Shown here: in pieces, positions 10,001 to 21,680 of the stretch
Layout: the number at the start of each line of letters is the position of its first letter
Position numbering within the stretch: position 1 is the stretch's first letter
Source of the DNA: Enterobacter sp. Cy-643
Lineage (GTDB): Bacteria > Pseudomonadota > Gammaproteobacteria > Enterobacterales > Enterobacteriaceae
Assembly: GCF_011752815.1 (NCBI RefSeq)
Contig: NZ_VWWV01000001.1
Coordinates: forward strand, 1 to 64,000
DNA: 64,000 nucleotides
Direction: 5' to 3'
The notes under the pieces: generated by a model
Told to the model about the DNA's origin: nothing
Database searches by the model: none
The model's input: only the letters and a program-made list of their open reading frames with translations
Made by a program: the position numbers and the translations under genes

Positions 10001-10005
10001 GAATG

Positions 10006-11343
10006 TTATTCGTCGACTTTCGGCGACTCTGTTGTGGCTGCCGCAGTTGGCTTCCGGCGTTTACCGACGTTTTTCTTGTCGCGATGACGCACTTTAACGC
10101 GCGGCTTCTCTTTGTCTTTTTCTTTCTTCTTCTCTTCGCGCTTAGCCAGTACTTTTTTGGATGGCTTACCGGTCAGCTTCTCGCTTGGTGCTCGCGTCGT
10201 TGGGCGCAATTCGTCAATAACGCGAGATTTAAGCGGCTCTTTCATGTAGCGGGTAATTTTACCCAGCAACAGATGATCGTGTGCTTCAACCAGCGAAATC
10301 GCTGTGCCTTTCATGCCTGCGCGACCAGTGCGGCCGATACGGTGCAGGTAAATATCCGCGGTGCGCGGCAGGTCAAAGTTGAACACGTGGCTAACGTCAG
10401 GAATATCGATCCCACGCGCAGCTACATCGGTAGCGACCAGAACGTTTACGCGACCGTCGGTCAGGCGCTTGATCGCTTCGTTACGCTTGGCCTGTACCAT
10501 TTCGCCTTCAAGATAGCAGGTGTTGATCCCCACTTCGCGCAGCCAGGCAACCAGCTCATGCACTCGCTCACGTTTACGCACGAAGACGATAGAGCGGGTG
10601 GTATCCGGCTGGTTCAGCAAATGAACGAGTAATTTTGTTTTGTGCTCAACGTCATCAGCGCGGTAGTACCACTGATGAATCTTCTTGCGCTCGCGCGTGG
10701 ATGGCGTGGCGGAAACCTCAACCGGATCTTCCAGCAGACGCTCGGCAAAGTCTTTAACCGCGTTGCCTTCCAGGGTAGCCGAAAACAGCATGGTTTGCTT
10801 GCGCCAGCGGGTTTCTGCTGCGATGGTTTCAATGTCTTGTGCGAAGCCCATGTCCAGCATGCGATCTGCTTCATCAAGGATCAACGTTTCAACCGCACGG
10901 CAGTCGAAGTTCTCTTCCTTTATGTATTGCAGCAGTCGGCCGGTGGTGGCAACCACGATATCCTGGTTCTCGCTGAAAACTTCAGCGTGGTTCATATATG
11001 CTACGCCGCCGGTGATGGTGGCGATATCCAGATGAGTATGCTTTGCCAGTTCACGCGCATGGTCGGCGACCTGCATCGCGAGTTCACGGGTCGGCGTGAC
11101 GATCAGAATACGCGGCGGGCCAGATTTCTTACGAGGAAAGTCGACCAGATGCTGTAGCGCTGGCAGCAGGTAAGCTGCGGTTTTACCGGTACCCGTCGGT
11201 GCTGAACCCAGCACGTCGCGTCCTTCAAGTGCAGGAGGAATGGCCGCTGCCTGGATGGCAGTCGGGCGAGTAAAGCCTTTCTCCTGGAGCGCGTCCAAAA
11301 GGCTTTCATCAAGTTCGAGTTCGGAAAAAGTGCTTACAGTCAT
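10006..11343 (-). CDS. srmB: ATP-dependent RNA helicase SrmB
   Basis: This DEAD-box helicase acts early in 50S ribosomal subunit assembly. In order it shows a Q-motif region (FTRPTAIQ), Walker A (APTGTGKTA), the DEAD box (LILDEADRMLDMGF), SAT, and the C-terminal helicase motifs including ARGIDIPDV and HRIGRTGRAG. A lysine-rich tail follows (about residues 385-445), typical of SrmB. Length is 445 residues against 444 in E. coli. It is divergent from trmN6. Confidence 0.96.
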   Translation of the reverse strand: MTVSTFSELELDESLLDALQEKGFTRPTAIQAAAIPPALEGRDVLGSAPTGTGKTAAYLLPALQHLVDFPRKKSGPPRILIVTPTRELAMQVADHARELAKHTHLDIATITGGVAYMNHAEVFSENQDIVVATTGRLLQYIKEENFDCRAVETLILDEADRMLDMGFAQDIETIAAETRWRKQTMLFSATLEGNAVKDFAERLLEDPVEVSATPSTRERKKIHQWYYRADDVEHKTKLLVHLLNQPDTTRSIVFVRKRERVHELVAWLREVGINTCYLEGEMVQAKRNEAIKRLTDGRVNVLVATDVAARGIDIPDVSHVFNFDLPRTADIYLHRIGRTGRAGMKGTAISLVEAHDHLLLGKITRYMKEPLKSRVIDELRPTTRAPSEKLTGKPSKKVLAKREEKKKEKDKEKPRVKVRHRDKKNVGKRRKPTAAATTESPKVDE

Positions 11344-11464
11344 GGTCTACCTCTGTTTGGGACGCCGATTATAGACATAATGACCGCGATCTTCATCTGT
11401 TTGTGTCTTTCCGTAGATGTCCGTTTCACTTATGCTACGGCGGTTTCTTTGCAAGGTAGATAAG

Positions 11465-12202
11465 ATGTCGGATCAAAAAGCGGTATTACGTCGGGATGGT
11501 TTCACCTTCAAACAGTTCTTTGTGGCGCACGATCGCTGCGCCATGAAGGTGGGAACAGATGGGACGCTGCTCGGTGCATGGGTGCCGGTAGTTAATGTAA
11601 AAAGTGTCCTGGATATTGGCACCGGCAGCGGTTTGCTGGCGCTGATGCTCGCCCAGAGAACCGCTGATGATGTCACTATCGAAGCCGTGGAGCTGGATCC
11701 GGTTGCTGCAGAGCAGGCGGCAGAAAACGCCAAAGGCTGCCGCTGGGCTTCACGTATTCATGTTCACTGTGCGGACATTCGCGAGTGGGCTCAGCAGGCA
11801 ACTCAGCGCTACTCTTTAATTGTCAGTAATCCGCCTTTCTTTGAGCAGGGCAGCAACTGTGCATCGCCAGAGCGAGCTCAGGCACGTTATACCACGACGC
11901 TGGATCATCAGGCCTTGCTCAGCAGCGCTGAACAGCTGATCACCGAAGACGGTTTCTTCTGTGTGATCATGCCGGAAACTGCCGGGACGGCATTCAGCGA
12001 GCTGGCAAAATCACAGGGTTGGCACGTGCGTTACCGTACTGATGTGGCCGACAATGAAACTCGCCTGCCGCATCGGGTGATGCTCGCGCTTTCTCCAACG
12101 GGCGGAGAATACTACAACGACCGCCTGGTGATTCGTGGGCCAGACCAAAGCTACTCTGAAGGCTATTGCAGCCTGACCCAGGACTTCTACCTGTTTATGT
12201 AG
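11465..12202 (+). CDS. trmN6: tRNA1(Val) (adenine(37)-N6)-methyltransferase
   Basis: This SAM-dependent enzyme (YfiC, TrmM) methylates A37 of tRNA1(Val). It has the SAM-binding motif [15 protein letters not shown] and the catalytic SNPPFF, the N-P-P-[YF] motif of N6-adenine methyltransferases. The ATG at 11465 gives 245 residues, as in E. coli. The open frame extends 16 codons upstream without family similarity. Its last 16 bases overlap the end of the convergent nadB. Confidence 0.93.
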   Translation: MSDQKAVLRRDGFTFKQFFVAHDRCAMKVGTDGTLLGAWVPVVNVKSVLDIGTGSGLLALMLAQRTADDVTIEAVELDPVAAEQAAENAKGCRWASRIHVHCADIREWAQQATQRYSLIVSNPPFFEQGSNCASPERAQARYTTTLDHQALLSSAEQLITEDGFFCVIMPETAGTAFSELAKSQGWHVRYRTDVADNETRLPHRVMLALSPTGGEYYNDRLVIRGPDQSYSEGYCSLTQDFYLFM

Positions 12203-13803
12203 AGCGGGGAAAGTACGCTTGGGCCGGATTCATTGAGCTGCTCGGGATAATCCAGCGTGTAGTGCAGGCCCCGACTCTCTTTACGCTGCATAGCGCAGCG
12301 CACGATGAGTTCGGCAACCTGCACCAGGTTTCTTAGCTCAAGAAGATTGTTTGAAACGCGGAAATTAGCATAGTACTCATCAATCTCTTGCTGCAGCATG
12401 GTAATTCTTCGCAGCGCCCGCTCCAGTCGGCGAGTGGTACGAACGATCCCAACGTAGTCCCACATAAAGAGCCGCAGCTCATGCCAGTTATGCTGGATAA
12501 CAACCTGTTCGTCTGGATTATCCACACGGCTGTCATCCCAGTCGGGCAACGTTTTACTTTCTCGCGCGTACGGCAGGCGTTTCAGAATATCTTCCGCAGC
12601 AGACCAGCCATAAACCAGGCATTCTAGCAGAGAGTTTGAGGCCATTCGGTTAGCGCCGTGCAGGCCGGTATACGTTACTTCGCCAATGGCGTACAGCCCG
12701 TCAACGTCGGTGCGCCCGTGCTCATCTACCATTACGCCACCGCAGGTATAATGCGCGGCAGGGACTACGGGAACCGGATCTTTGGTTAAATCAATGCCTA
12801 GCCCAAGCAGCTTCTCATAAATAGTGGGGAAGTGCTGGCGAACAAACGCCTCTGGCTTATGACTGATATCCAGATACATGCAGTCTGCGCCCAGGCGTTT
12901 CATTTCGTGATCGATAGCCCTGGCAACAATATCACGCGGGGCAAGCTCGGCCCGGTCATCAAACTCTGGCATAAAGCGTGAACCATCCGGACGCTTCAGG
13001 TAGGCACCTTCCCCACGTAGCGCCTCGGTCAGCAGGAAGTTTCGCGCCTGAGGATGGAACAGCGCCGTCGGATGAAACTGGTTGAATTCCAGGTTGGCGA
13101 CCCGGCAGCCTGCGCGCCATGCCATCGCGATACCGTCTCCGGATGCGATATCAGGGTTTGTTGTATATTGATAGACCTTTGAAGCGCCACCAGTGGCTAA
13201 AACGACTGATTTCGCACGGCAGGTTTCAACTTTTTCAAGATTACGATTCCATATCCAGGCACCGACGACTCGCCTTGTACCCGGCAGGCCTATTTTGTCA
13301 GAGATAATCAGGTCGACGGCGTTGCTGCGTTCGATGATACGAATATTTGGGTGATTGAGGGCCTTGCCGACTAGCGTGGTTTCAACTTCCTTCCCGGTGG
13401 CATCTGCAGAATGAAGAATTCGCCGATGGCTGTGGCCACCTTCACGCGTCAAATGGTAGCTCTCTTCACCATTCGCCAGCGTGTGGGTGTCGAACATGAC
13501 GCCCTGATCAATCAGCCACTGGACGCAGTGTTTTGCATTGCTTGCCACAAATTCTACGGCGTCAGGATCGCAAATTCCTGCCCCGGCTATTAGCGTATCG
13601 TCAATATGGGAAGCGATGCTGTCGGTTTCATCGAAAACGGCGGCAATCCCTCCCTGTGCATAAAAAGTTGAGCCTTCGTTAACCGGGCCTTTACTTAGCA
13701 CAATGACCTTGCTGGTTTGAGCCAGGCGTAGCGCGAGAGAAAGACCGGCCGCGCCGCTACCAACAATTAATACATCACAGACCAGATCGCTATTTATGTT
13801 CAT
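12187..13803 (-). CDS. nadB: L-aspartate oxidase
   Basis: This flavoprotein oxidises L-aspartate to iminoaspartate, the first step of de novo NAD synthesis with NadA. The FAD dinucleotide motif [18 protein letters not shown] is at the N-terminus. The succinate dehydrogenase-like motifs [12 protein letters not shown] and the [12 protein letters not shown]-type region follow, with the [11 protein letters not shown] segment later. The ATG at 13803 (MNINSDLV) gives 538 residues against 540 in E. coli. The 20 extra upstream codons lack similarity. Confidence 0.95.
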   Translation of the reverse strand: MNINSDLVCDVLIVGSGAAGLSLALRLAQTSKVIVLSKGPVNEGSTFYAQGGIAAVFDETDSIASHIDDTLIAGAGICDPDAVEFVASNAKHCVQWLIDQGVMFDTHTLANGEESYHLTREGGHSHRRILHSADATGKEVETTLVGKALNHPNIRIIERSNAVDLIISDKIGLPGTRRVVGAWIWNRNLEKVETCRAKSVVLATGGASKVYQYTTNPDIASGDGIAMAWRAGCRVANLEFNQFHPTALFHPQARNFLLTEALRGEGAYLKRPDGSRFMPEFDDRAELAPRDIVARAIDHEMKRLGADCMYLDISHKPEAFVRQHFPTIYEKLLGLGIDLTKDPVPVVPAAHYTCGGVMVDEHGRTDVDGLYAIGEVTYTGLHGANRMASNSLLECLVYGWSAAEDILKRLPYARESKTLPDWDDSRVDNPDEQVVIQHNWHELRLFMWDYVGIVRTTRRLERALRRITMLQQEIDEYYANFRVSNNLLELRNLVQVAELIVRCAMQRKESRGLHYTLDYPEQLNESGPSVLSPLYINR

Positions 13804-14101
13804 TATGTTTAATTTACTAAACAAGGATTGCCGGAGCATAGCATCGGATGGGATTTTGAACACACTTTTTTTGTTTTAGCGTTGTGCAGACTAAACAGGC
13901 CGGGCGGTAACGTGGTTGAGAGGAACTGAGCAAATTGCGTAAATAAATCTCATCCCGAAAGGATATACGGCAGATTAGGTGATGAAATACCTGGATTCAT
14001 GCGATACTCTGCTCGCTAACTTTTTGAGCATTGATTCAGAAGAATCGGCGTTACCGTTTTGCGAAGCGGAACTTATAATGAAAATATGCAATCCGCTAAA
14101 C

Positions 14102-14239
14102 ATGACAGAAAAACAAAGGCGTAACGGAACTTTGCTGGCCTCGGGCACTCAAACTCAAAGCTTGCTCAAAAATGCAGGGTTCGAGTGGCATTTCGATTAC
14201 GCGTGGAAATTGGGTTTGGGGAGACATTACCTCGGATGA
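14102..14239 (+). CDS. rseD: Candidate rpoE leader ORF (RseD-like)
   Basis: An open frame ends in TGA overlapping the rpoE start (ATGA at 14236-14239), so rpoE could be translationally coupled to it. E. coli has a leader ORF called rseD in this position, reported to be coupled to rpoE. The true start is uncertain. ATG at 14102 gives 45 residues, and in-frame starts also exist further up, to 13979. The sigma-E promoter lies inside the frame, so transcripts from that promoter would carry only its 3' part. No domain is recognised. Confidence 0.45.
   Translation: MTEKQRRNGTLLASGTQTQSLLKNAGFEWHFDYAWKLGLGRHYLG
14126..14153 (+). promoter_or_regulatory. Sigma-E autoregulatory promoter of rpoE
   Basis: GGAACTT at 14126-14132 and CTCAAA at 14148-14153, 15 bp apart, match the sigma-E consensus (GGAACTT and TCAAA). 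The promoter lies 83 bp before the rpoE start. It would let RpoE activate its own operon, as is known in E. coli. Confidence 0.88.
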
Positions 14240-14811
14240 GCGAGCAGTTAACGGATCAGGTCCTCGTCGAACGGGTCCAAAAGGGAGATCAGAAATCATT
14301 TAACCTACTGGTGATACGCTACCAGCATAAGGTTGCGAGCCTGGTTTCCCGCTATGTGCCTTCGGGAGATGTTCCCGATGTGGTGCAGGAATCTTTTATT
14401 AAAGCTTATCGCGCGCTGGATTCGTTCCGTGGCGATAGTGCGTTTTATACGTGGTTGTATCGTATAGCGGTCAACACGGCCAAAAATTATCTGGTTGCTC
14501 AGGGACGGCGTCCGCCATCAAGTGATGTGGACGCCATTGACGCTGAAAACTACGAAAGTGGCAGCGCATTGAAAGAAATTTCGAACCCTGAGAACTTAAT
14601 GTTGTCTGAAGAACTGAGACAAATAGTTTTCCGTACTATTGAGTCACTCCCGGAAGATTTACGCATGGCAATTACGTTGCGGGAGTTGGATGGTCTGAGC
14701 TATGAAGAGATAGCCGACATCATGGATTGCCCGGTAGGTACTGTGCGTTCTCGTATTTTCCGCGCAAGGGAAGCTATTGATAATAAAGTTCAACCGCTTA
14801 TCAGGCGTTGA
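14236..14811 (+). CDS. rpoE: RNA polymerase sigma-E factor
   Basis: This extracytoplasmic-function sigma factor directs the outer-membrane-protein stress response. Region 2 (PDVVQESFIKAYRAL and FYTWLYRIAVNTAKNYL) and region 4 (LDGLSYEEIADIMDCPVGTVRSRIFRAR) are intact. The 191 residues equal the E. coli length. The start ATG overlaps the stop of the leader frame. It heads the rpoE-rseA-rseB-rseC operon; its activity is held by RseA and RseB. Confidence 0.98.
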   Translation: MSEQLTDQVLVERVQKGDQKSFNLLVIRYQHKVASLVSRYVPSGDVPDVVQESFIKAYRALDSFRGDSAFYTWLYRIAVNTAKNYLVAQGRRPPSSDVDAIDAENYESGSALKEISNPENLMLSEELRQIVFRTIESLPEDLRMAITLRELDGLSYEEIADIMDCPVGTVRSRIFRAREAIDNKVQPLIRR

Positions 14812-14842
14812 CGATAGCGGATTACTGGAAGGGTATTTAGGC

Positions 14843-15490
14843 ATGCAGAAAGAACAACTTTCCGCTTTAATGGATGGCGAATCTCTCGATAGCGAGTTGC
14901 TCAATCGCCTGTCAAACGACAGTGAGTTGCAGCAAAGCTGGGAGAGTTACCACCTTATCCGCGACACAATGCGCGGAGATACCAGCGAAGTGCTCCATTT
15001 TGATATTTCTGCCAACGTGATGGCGGCTATCGCAAATGAACCTGCGCGTAACGTCGCGCCGCTCATTACCGAGTCTCAGCCGCAGCCTCAGCAGTGGCAG
15101 AAAATGCCGTTCTGGCATAAGGTGCGTCCGTGGGCAAGCCAGCTTACCCAAATGGGCGTTGCTGCGTGCGTATCGCTTGCGGTTATCGTAGGCGTGCAGC
15201 ACTATAACGTTCAGTCTGACAGCACCGCACAGCCGGAAACGCCGGTGTTTAACACCTTGCCTATGATGGGTAAAGCTAGCCCGGTAAGCTTGGGTGTACC
15301 GTCTGACACGACCGCCAGCAACAGCAGTCAGCAAGTACAGGAACAGCGTCGCCGTATTAACGCTATGCTGCAGGATTACGAATTGCAGCGTCGTTTACAC
15401 TCCGAGCAGCTCCAGTTTGAGCAGGCGCAAACCCAGCAGGCTGCTGTGCAAGTGCCAGGAAACCAAACTTTAGGAACGCAATCGCAGTAA
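14843..15490 (+). CDS. rseA: Anti-sigma-E factor RseA
   Basis: This inner-membrane protein binds RpoE through its cytoplasmic N-terminus (from MQKEQLSALMDGE). One membrane span lies at about residues 101-119, followed by a periplasmic tail that binds RseB and is cut by DegS and RseP under stress. The 215 residues compare with 216 in E. coli. The ATG at 14843 is chosen by similarity; the open frame extends back into rpoE. Its stop overlaps the rseB start by one base. Confidence 0.96.
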   Translation: MQKEQLSALMDGESLDSELLNRLSNDSELQQSWESYHLIRDTMRGDTSEVLHFDISANVMAAIANEPARNVAPLITESQPQPQQWQKMPFWHKVRPWASQLTQMGVAACVSLAVIVGVQHYNVQSDSTAQPETPVFNTLPMMGKASPVSLGVPSDTTASNSSQQVQEQRRRINAMLQDYELQRRLHSEQLQFEQAQTQQAAVQVPGNQTLGTQSQ

Positions 15491-16455
15491 TGAAGCAACT
15501 TTGGTGTGCCCTGTCTCTCGTGGCAGGCAGCCTGTTGTTCACCTCCAGCGCCTCGGCGGACACTGTTTCGTCCGGGGCGCTGTTGCAGCAGATGAACCAG
15601 GCTAGTCAGTCACTCAATTATGAGCTGGCGTTTATCAATATCAGCAAACAAGGGATTGAGTCCCTTAGTTATCGCCACGCACGTCTTGATAACCGCCCGC
15701 TTGCGCAATTCCTGCAAATGGATGGCCCGCGCCGCGAAGTCGTTCAGCGCGGCAATGAAATCAGCTACTTTGAACCTGGGCTTGAGCCATTCACGCTCAC
15801 CGGGGACTACATCGTCGATTCTCTGCCTTCCATCGTTTATACCGACTTTAAGCGTCTGACCCCGTACTACGACTTCATTTCTGTCGGGCGCACGCGTATT
15901 GCCGACAGATTATGCGAAGTGATTCGCATCGTCGCTCGGGATGGCACCCGCTATAACTACATTGTCTGGCTCGATACCGAAACCAAGCTGCCGCTTCGCG
16001 TTGATTTACTGGATCGCGATGGCGAAACGCTCGAACAGTTCCGGGTTGTTTCATTCTCTGTCGAAAATCAGGCGAGCGGGCTGCTGCAGAATTTAGCGAA
16101 GGCGACGCTGCCTCCGCTGCTGTCTGTTCCTGGTGCAGAAAAGGCCAGTTTTACATGGGCACCAACATGGCTGCCGCAAGGCTTCAGCGAAGTGTCGAGT
16201 AGCCGCCGGCCGCTGCCAACCGTGGGTGTTCCTATCGAATCTCGACTTTATTCTGATGGGTTGTTCAGTTTCTCGGTGAACATCAGCCAGGCTCCGTCTC
16301 AGGCAGTTAATGGCGAGCAGCTTGTGCGGACCGGTCGGCGGACAATTAGCACAGAAATTCGTGATAAAACCGAAATCACCGTTGTAGGTGAATTGCCTCC
16401 GCAAACGGCAAAACGCATTAGCGATAGCGTGAAGTTTAATGGTGCGACGCAATGA
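15490..16455 (+). CDS. rseB: Periplasmic sigma-E regulator RseB
   Basis: RseB binds the periplasmic part of RseA and protects it from DegS; it also senses mislocalised lipopolysaccharide. A cleavable signal peptide ends near SASA-DTVSS (about residue 23). The remaining protein matches the MucB/RseB two-domain fold. Length is 321 residues against 318 in E. coli. It overlaps rseA by one base and rseC by four (ATGA), which points to coupled translation. Confidence 0.95.
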   Translation: MKQLWCALSLVAGSLLFTSSASADTVSSGALLQQMNQASQSLNYELAFINISKQGIESLSYRHARLDNRPLAQFLQMDGPRREVVQRGNEISYFEPGLEPFTLTGDYIVDSLPSIVYTDFKRLTPYYDFISVGRTRIADRLCEVIRIVARDGTRYNYIVWLDTETKLPLRVDLLDRDGETLEQFRVVSFSVENQASGLLQNLAKATLPPLLSVPGAEKASFTWAPTWLPQGFSEVSSSRRPLPTVGVPIESRLYSDGLFSFSVNISQAPSQAVNGEQLVRTGRRTISTEIRDKTEITVVGELPPQTAKRISDSVKFNGATQ

Positions 16456-16934
16456 TTAAAGAATGGGCGACGGTCGTCTCCTGGCAAAACGGTGAAGCGT
16501 TGCTGCACTGTGATGTAAAAGCCTCTTGTAACAGCTGCGCTTCGCGTTCGGGATGTGGCACGCGTGTTCTGAACAAACTGGGACCGCAAACCAGCCATCT
16601 GCTGTCTGTGCCAAGCGAACAGCCGCTGGTTGCAGGGCAAAAAGTGGAGCTGGGCATTGCGGAAAGTAGCCTGTTAGGGTCCGCGCTGTTAGTGTACATG
16701 CTGCCGCTGGTCGGGCTATTTTTGTGCTCAGGCCTTTTCCAGACGCTGTTTGGTACCAACCTGGCCGCCATGTGCGGGGCTTTGCTTGGCGGCGTGGGAG
16801 GCTTTCTGCTTGCTCGCGGTTTTTCCCTGCATTTCAGCCGCCGCGAGAGCTGGCAGCCGGTAATTCTAAGCGTTGCGCTTAGTCCGGATGCGCTGCGCGT
16901 CGATACGTCTGCGCCGCCGGCTGAAAATCAATAA
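16452..16934 (+). CDS. rseC: SoxR-reducing system protein RseC
   Basis: This 160-residue inner-membrane protein takes part in reducing SoxR together with the Rsx complex. The N-terminus has a cysteine cluster (CNSCASRSGCG) like that of its homologues. Two membrane helices lie near residues 77-98 and 103-125. It is the last gene of the rpoE operon, overlapping rseB by four bases. No clear terminator follows before lepA. Confidence 0.94.
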   Translation: MIKEWATVVSWQNGEALLHCDVKASCNSCASRSGCGTRVLNKLGPQTSHLLSVPSEQPLVAGQKVELGIAESSLLGSALLVYMLPLVGLFLCSGLFQTLFGTNLAAMCGALLGGVGGFLLARGFSLHFSRRESWQPVILSVALSPDALRVDTSAPPAENQ

Positions 16935-17128
16935 ATTCCCTTCAACTGACATCTCTTTGCACATCCTGCTTATGGCTTACCTAAGCTTGCAGGATGAGCA
17001 GTTTCCTCACTTTCTGGTTGTAGTGTAGAATGCGGCGTTTCAGGCAGAAGACAGTCTCTGACATCCTGCTCCGTACAGCGCGAAGCGCCGAGCTCACAGG
17101 CCATTTGTAAGGCATAAAACCTCTAACT

Positions 17129-18928
17129 ATGAAGAATATACGTAACTTTTCTATTATTGCCCACATCGACCACGGTAAATCGACGCTGTCTGACCGTATC
17201 ATCCAGATTTGCGGCGGCTTGTCCGACCGTGAAATGGCCGCGCAGGTTCTCGACTCAATGGACCTGGAACGCGAACGTGGTATCACCATCAAAGCGCAAA
17301 GCGTCACCCTCGACTACAAAGCCAGCGACGGTGAAACTTACCAGCTGAACTTCATTGATACCCCAGGGCACGTTGACTTCTCTTATGAAGTATCCCGCTC
17401 GCTTGCGGCATGTGAAGGGGCGCTGCTGGTGGTGGATGCCGGGCAGGGCGTTGAGGCTCAAACCCTGGCGAACTGCTACACGGCGATGGAAATGGATCTG
17501 GAAGTGGTGCCGGTTCTGAACAAAATTGACCTGCCGGCGGCCGATCCTGAGCGCGTAGCGGAAGAAATTGAAGACATCGTGGGCATCGACGCCACCGACG
17601 CGGTGCGCTGCTCGGCGAAAACTGGCGTGGGCGTACCGGATGTATTAGAGCGCCTGGTGCGTGATATTCCGGCGCCAGAAGGCGATCCAGATGCCCCGCT
17701 GCAGGCGCTGATCATCGACTCCTGGTTCGATAACTACCTGGGCGTTGTTTCCCTGATCCGCGTGAAAAACGGTACTCTGCGCAAAGGTGACAAAGTCAAA
17801 GTCATGAGCACAGGCCAGGTGTATAACGCCGATCGCCTGGGCATCTTTACGCCTAAGCAAATCGACCGTACCGAACTGAAATGCGGTGAAGTAGGCTGGC
17901 TGGTTTGTGCCATCAAAGACATCCTGGGCGCGCCGGTGGGCGATACCCTGACGCTGTCCCGTAATCCGGCGGATAAAGCGCTGCCGGGCTTTAAAAAAGT
18001 GAAGCCGCAAGTTTATGCCGGCCTGTTCCCTGTCAGCTCCGACGATTACGAAAACTTCCGCGATGCACTCGGCAAGCTCAGCCTGAACGACGCCTCCCTG
18101 TTCTACGAGCCAGAAAGCTCAACGGCGCTGGGCTTCGGCTTCCGCTGTGGCTTCCTGGGCCTGCTGCACATGGAGATTATCCAGGAGCGTCTGGAGCGTG
18201 AGTACGATCTCGATCTGATCACCACCGCGCCAACCGTAGTTTACGAAGTGCAAACGACGAGCAAAGAGATCGTCTACGTTGACAGCCCGTCTAAGCTACC
18301 TCCGCTCAACAACATCGAAGAGCTGCGCGAGCCGATTGCGGAATGTCACATGCTGCTGCCGCAGGAGTTCCTCGGCAACGTGATTACGCTGTGTATCGAA
18401 AAACGCGGCGTGCAAACCAACATGGTTTATCACGGCAACCAGGTTGCGCTGACCTATGAAATCCCAATGGCGGAAGTGGTGCTCGACTTCTTCGACCGCC
18501 TGAAGTCCACTTCTCGTGGCTATGCGTCGCTGGATTACAATTTCAAACGTTTCCAGGCTTCCAACATGGTACGCGTTGATGTACTGATAAATGGCGATCG
18601 CGTTGATGCGCTGGCGCTTATCACCCACAACGACAACGCGCCTTACCGTGGCCGTGAGCTGGTGGAAAAAATGAAGGATCTGATCCCTCGCCAACAGTTC
18701 GACATCGCGATTCAGGCTGCCATCGGCAACCATATTATTGCGCGTTCGACGGTGAAACAGCTGCGTAAAAACGTTCTGGCTAAGTGCTACGGCGGCGACG
18801 TTAGCCGTAAGAAAAAGCTGCTGCAGAAACAGAAAGACGGTAAGAAACGCATGAAGCAGGTCGGCAACGTCGAGCTGCCGCAGGAAGCGTTCCTGGCCAT
18901 TCTGCACGTCGGCAAAGACAGCAAATAA
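17129..18928 (+). CDS. lepA: Translation factor LepA (EF-4)
   Basis: This ribosome-associated GTPase influences initiation and elongation under stress. It has the G1 motif [10 protein letters not shown]2 region ERERGITI, G3 DTPGH and G4 NKID, then EF-G-like domains and the LepA-specific C-terminal domain ending [16 protein letters not shown]. The 599 residues equal E. coli, with high identity. It is separated from lepB by 14 bases, so the two are one operon. Confidence 0.98.
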   Translation: MKNIRNFSIIAHIDHGKSTLSDRIIQICGGLSDREMAAQVLDSMDLERERGITIKAQSVTLDYKASDGETYQLNFIDTPGHVDFSYEVSRSLAACEGALLVVDAGQGVEAQTLANCYTAMEMDLEVVPVLNKIDLPAADPERVAEEIEDIVGIDATDAVRCSAKTGVGVPDVLERLVRDIPAPEGDPDAPLQALIIDSWFDNYLGVVSLIRVKNGTLRKGDKVKVMSTGQVYNADRLGIFTPKQIDRTELKCGEVGWLVCAIKDILGAPVGDTLTLSRNPADKALPGFKKVKPQVYAGLFPVSSDDYENFRDALGKLSLNDASLFYEPESSTALGFGFRCGFLGLLHMEIIQERLEREYDLDLITTAPTVVYEVQTTSKEIVYVDSPSKLPPLNNIEELREPIAECHMLLPQEFLGNVITLCIEKRGVQTNMVYHGNQVALTYEIPMAEVVLDFFDRLKSTSRGYASLDYNFKRFQASNMVRVDVLINGDRVDALALITHNDNAPYRGRELVEKMKDLIPRQQFDIAIQAAIGNHIIARSTVKQLRKNVLAKCYGGDVSRKKKLLQKQKDGKKRMKQVGNVELPQEAFLAILHVGKDSK

Positions 18929-18942
18929 TCTAAGGAGTTGGC

Positions 18943-19917
18943 ATGGCGAATATGTTTGCTTTGATCCTCGTGGTAGCCACGCTGGTGACGGGCATTTTAT
19001 GGTGTCTGGATAAGTTTATCTTTGCACCAAAACGTCGTGAAAAACAGGCGGCAGCGCAAGCTGCCACCGGTGACGCACTGGACAAAAAGACGCTAAAAAA
19101 AGTTGGCCCTAAACCGGGCTGGCTGGAAACCGGTGCGTCGGTATTTCCGGTGCTGGCGATTGTGCTGGTGGTGCGTTCATTTATTTATGAGCCTTTCCAG
19201 ATCCCTTCCGGTTCGATGATGCCAACGCTGTTAATCGGTGACTTTATTCTGGTGGAGAAATTTGCCTACGGCATTAAAGATCCGATTTATCAGAAAACCT
19301 TAATTGAAACCGGGCATCCAAAACGCGGCGATATTGCGGTATTTAAATATCCTGAAGATCCGCGTCTGGATTATATTAAGCGCGTTGTGGGGCTGCCGGG
19401 CGACCGGGTAAGCTACGACCCGCAGTCAAAAGAAGTTACCGTTCAGCCTAATTGCAGTTCCGGCCAGGCCTGCGATAACGCGCTGCCAATCACTTATTCC
19501 AACGTTGAAGCCAGTGATTTTGTGCAGACTTTTGCTCGTCGCAACGGCAGTGAAGCGACTTCCGGTTTCTTCCAGTTGCCTAAAGACCAGACCCGTGAAG
19601 ACGGTGTTCGCCTGAGCGAGCGCAAAGAAACGCTGGGCAACGTCACCCATAACATTCTGACGGTGCCAATCGCGCAGGATCAGGTGGGGATGTACTACCA
19701 GCAGTCCGGCTTGCCGCTGGCGACATGGATTGTTCCGCCGGGTCATTATTTCATGATGGGTGATAACCGCGACAATAGCGCAGACAGCCGCTATTGGGGC
19801 TTTGTACCGGAGCAAAATCTGGTCGGTAAAGCGACAGCCATTTGGATGAGTTTCGAGAAACAAGAAGGTGAATGGCCAACGGGTGTTCGTTTAAGCCGAA
19901 TTGGCGGCATTCATTAA
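18943..19917 (+). CDS. lepB: Signal peptidase I
   Basis: This membrane serine/lysine endopeptidase removes signal peptides from exported proteins. There are two N-terminal membrane spans (residues 4-22 and about 60-77). The catalytic serine is S91 in PSGSMMPTL and the lysine is K146 in YIKRVVGLPGD. The GDNRDNSADSR box lies near the C-terminus. Length is 324 residues, as in E. coli. Downstream of lepA with GGAG before the start. Confidence 0.98.
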   Translation: MANMFALILVVATLVTGILWCLDKFIFAPKRREKQAAAQAATGDALDKKTLKKVGPKPGWLETGASVFPVLAIVLVVRSFIYEPFQIPSGSMMPTLLIGDFILVEKFAYGIKDPIYQKTLIETGHPKRGDIAVFKYPEDPRLDYIKRVVGLPGDRVSYDPQSKEVTVQPNCSSGQACDNALPITYSNVEASDFVQTFARRNGSEATSGFFQLPKDQTREDGVRLSERKETLGNVTHNILTVPIAQDQVGMYYQQSGLPLATWIVPPGHYFMMGDNRDNSADSRYWGFVPEQNLVGKATAIWMSFEKQEGEWPTGVRLSRIGGIH

Positions 19918-20006
19918 ATAATTAATCCCACAAACTAACGACATCCCCTGTCGTTGTGTATAGAATATTCCCGCCTTTAAAGATTGGCTCCCGAAAGGGA
20001 GCCACG

Positions 20007-20054
20007 GCACACGAAACAGCGTTGGTTTCCTTTTTTCAGGTCTGTTCCGTGTGC
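20007..20054 (+). promoter_or_regulatory. Stem-loop in the rnc leader, likely RNase III site
   Basis: GCACACGAAACAG (20007-20019) pairs with CTGTTCCGTGTGC (20042-20054) with one mismatch, and an inner loop follows. A smaller hairpin, GGCTCCC/GGGAGCC, precedes it at 19986-20002. In E. coli the rnc leader forms a long hairpin that RNase III itself cuts, which destabilises the mRNA. This structure holds the same position. Confidence 0.65.
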
Positions 20055-20077
20055 TGAATAGTTGACGCATTCATTAA

Positions 20078-21675
<1,598 letters not shown>

Positions 21676-21680
21676 AACTA

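Noticed and set aside
19928-19958. CACAA...ACGACA/TGTCGTTGTG hairpin after lepB as a strong terminator
   Set aside because: The stem is good but it lacks a T-run; lepA-lepB transcription may read through into rnc, so it is left uncalled.
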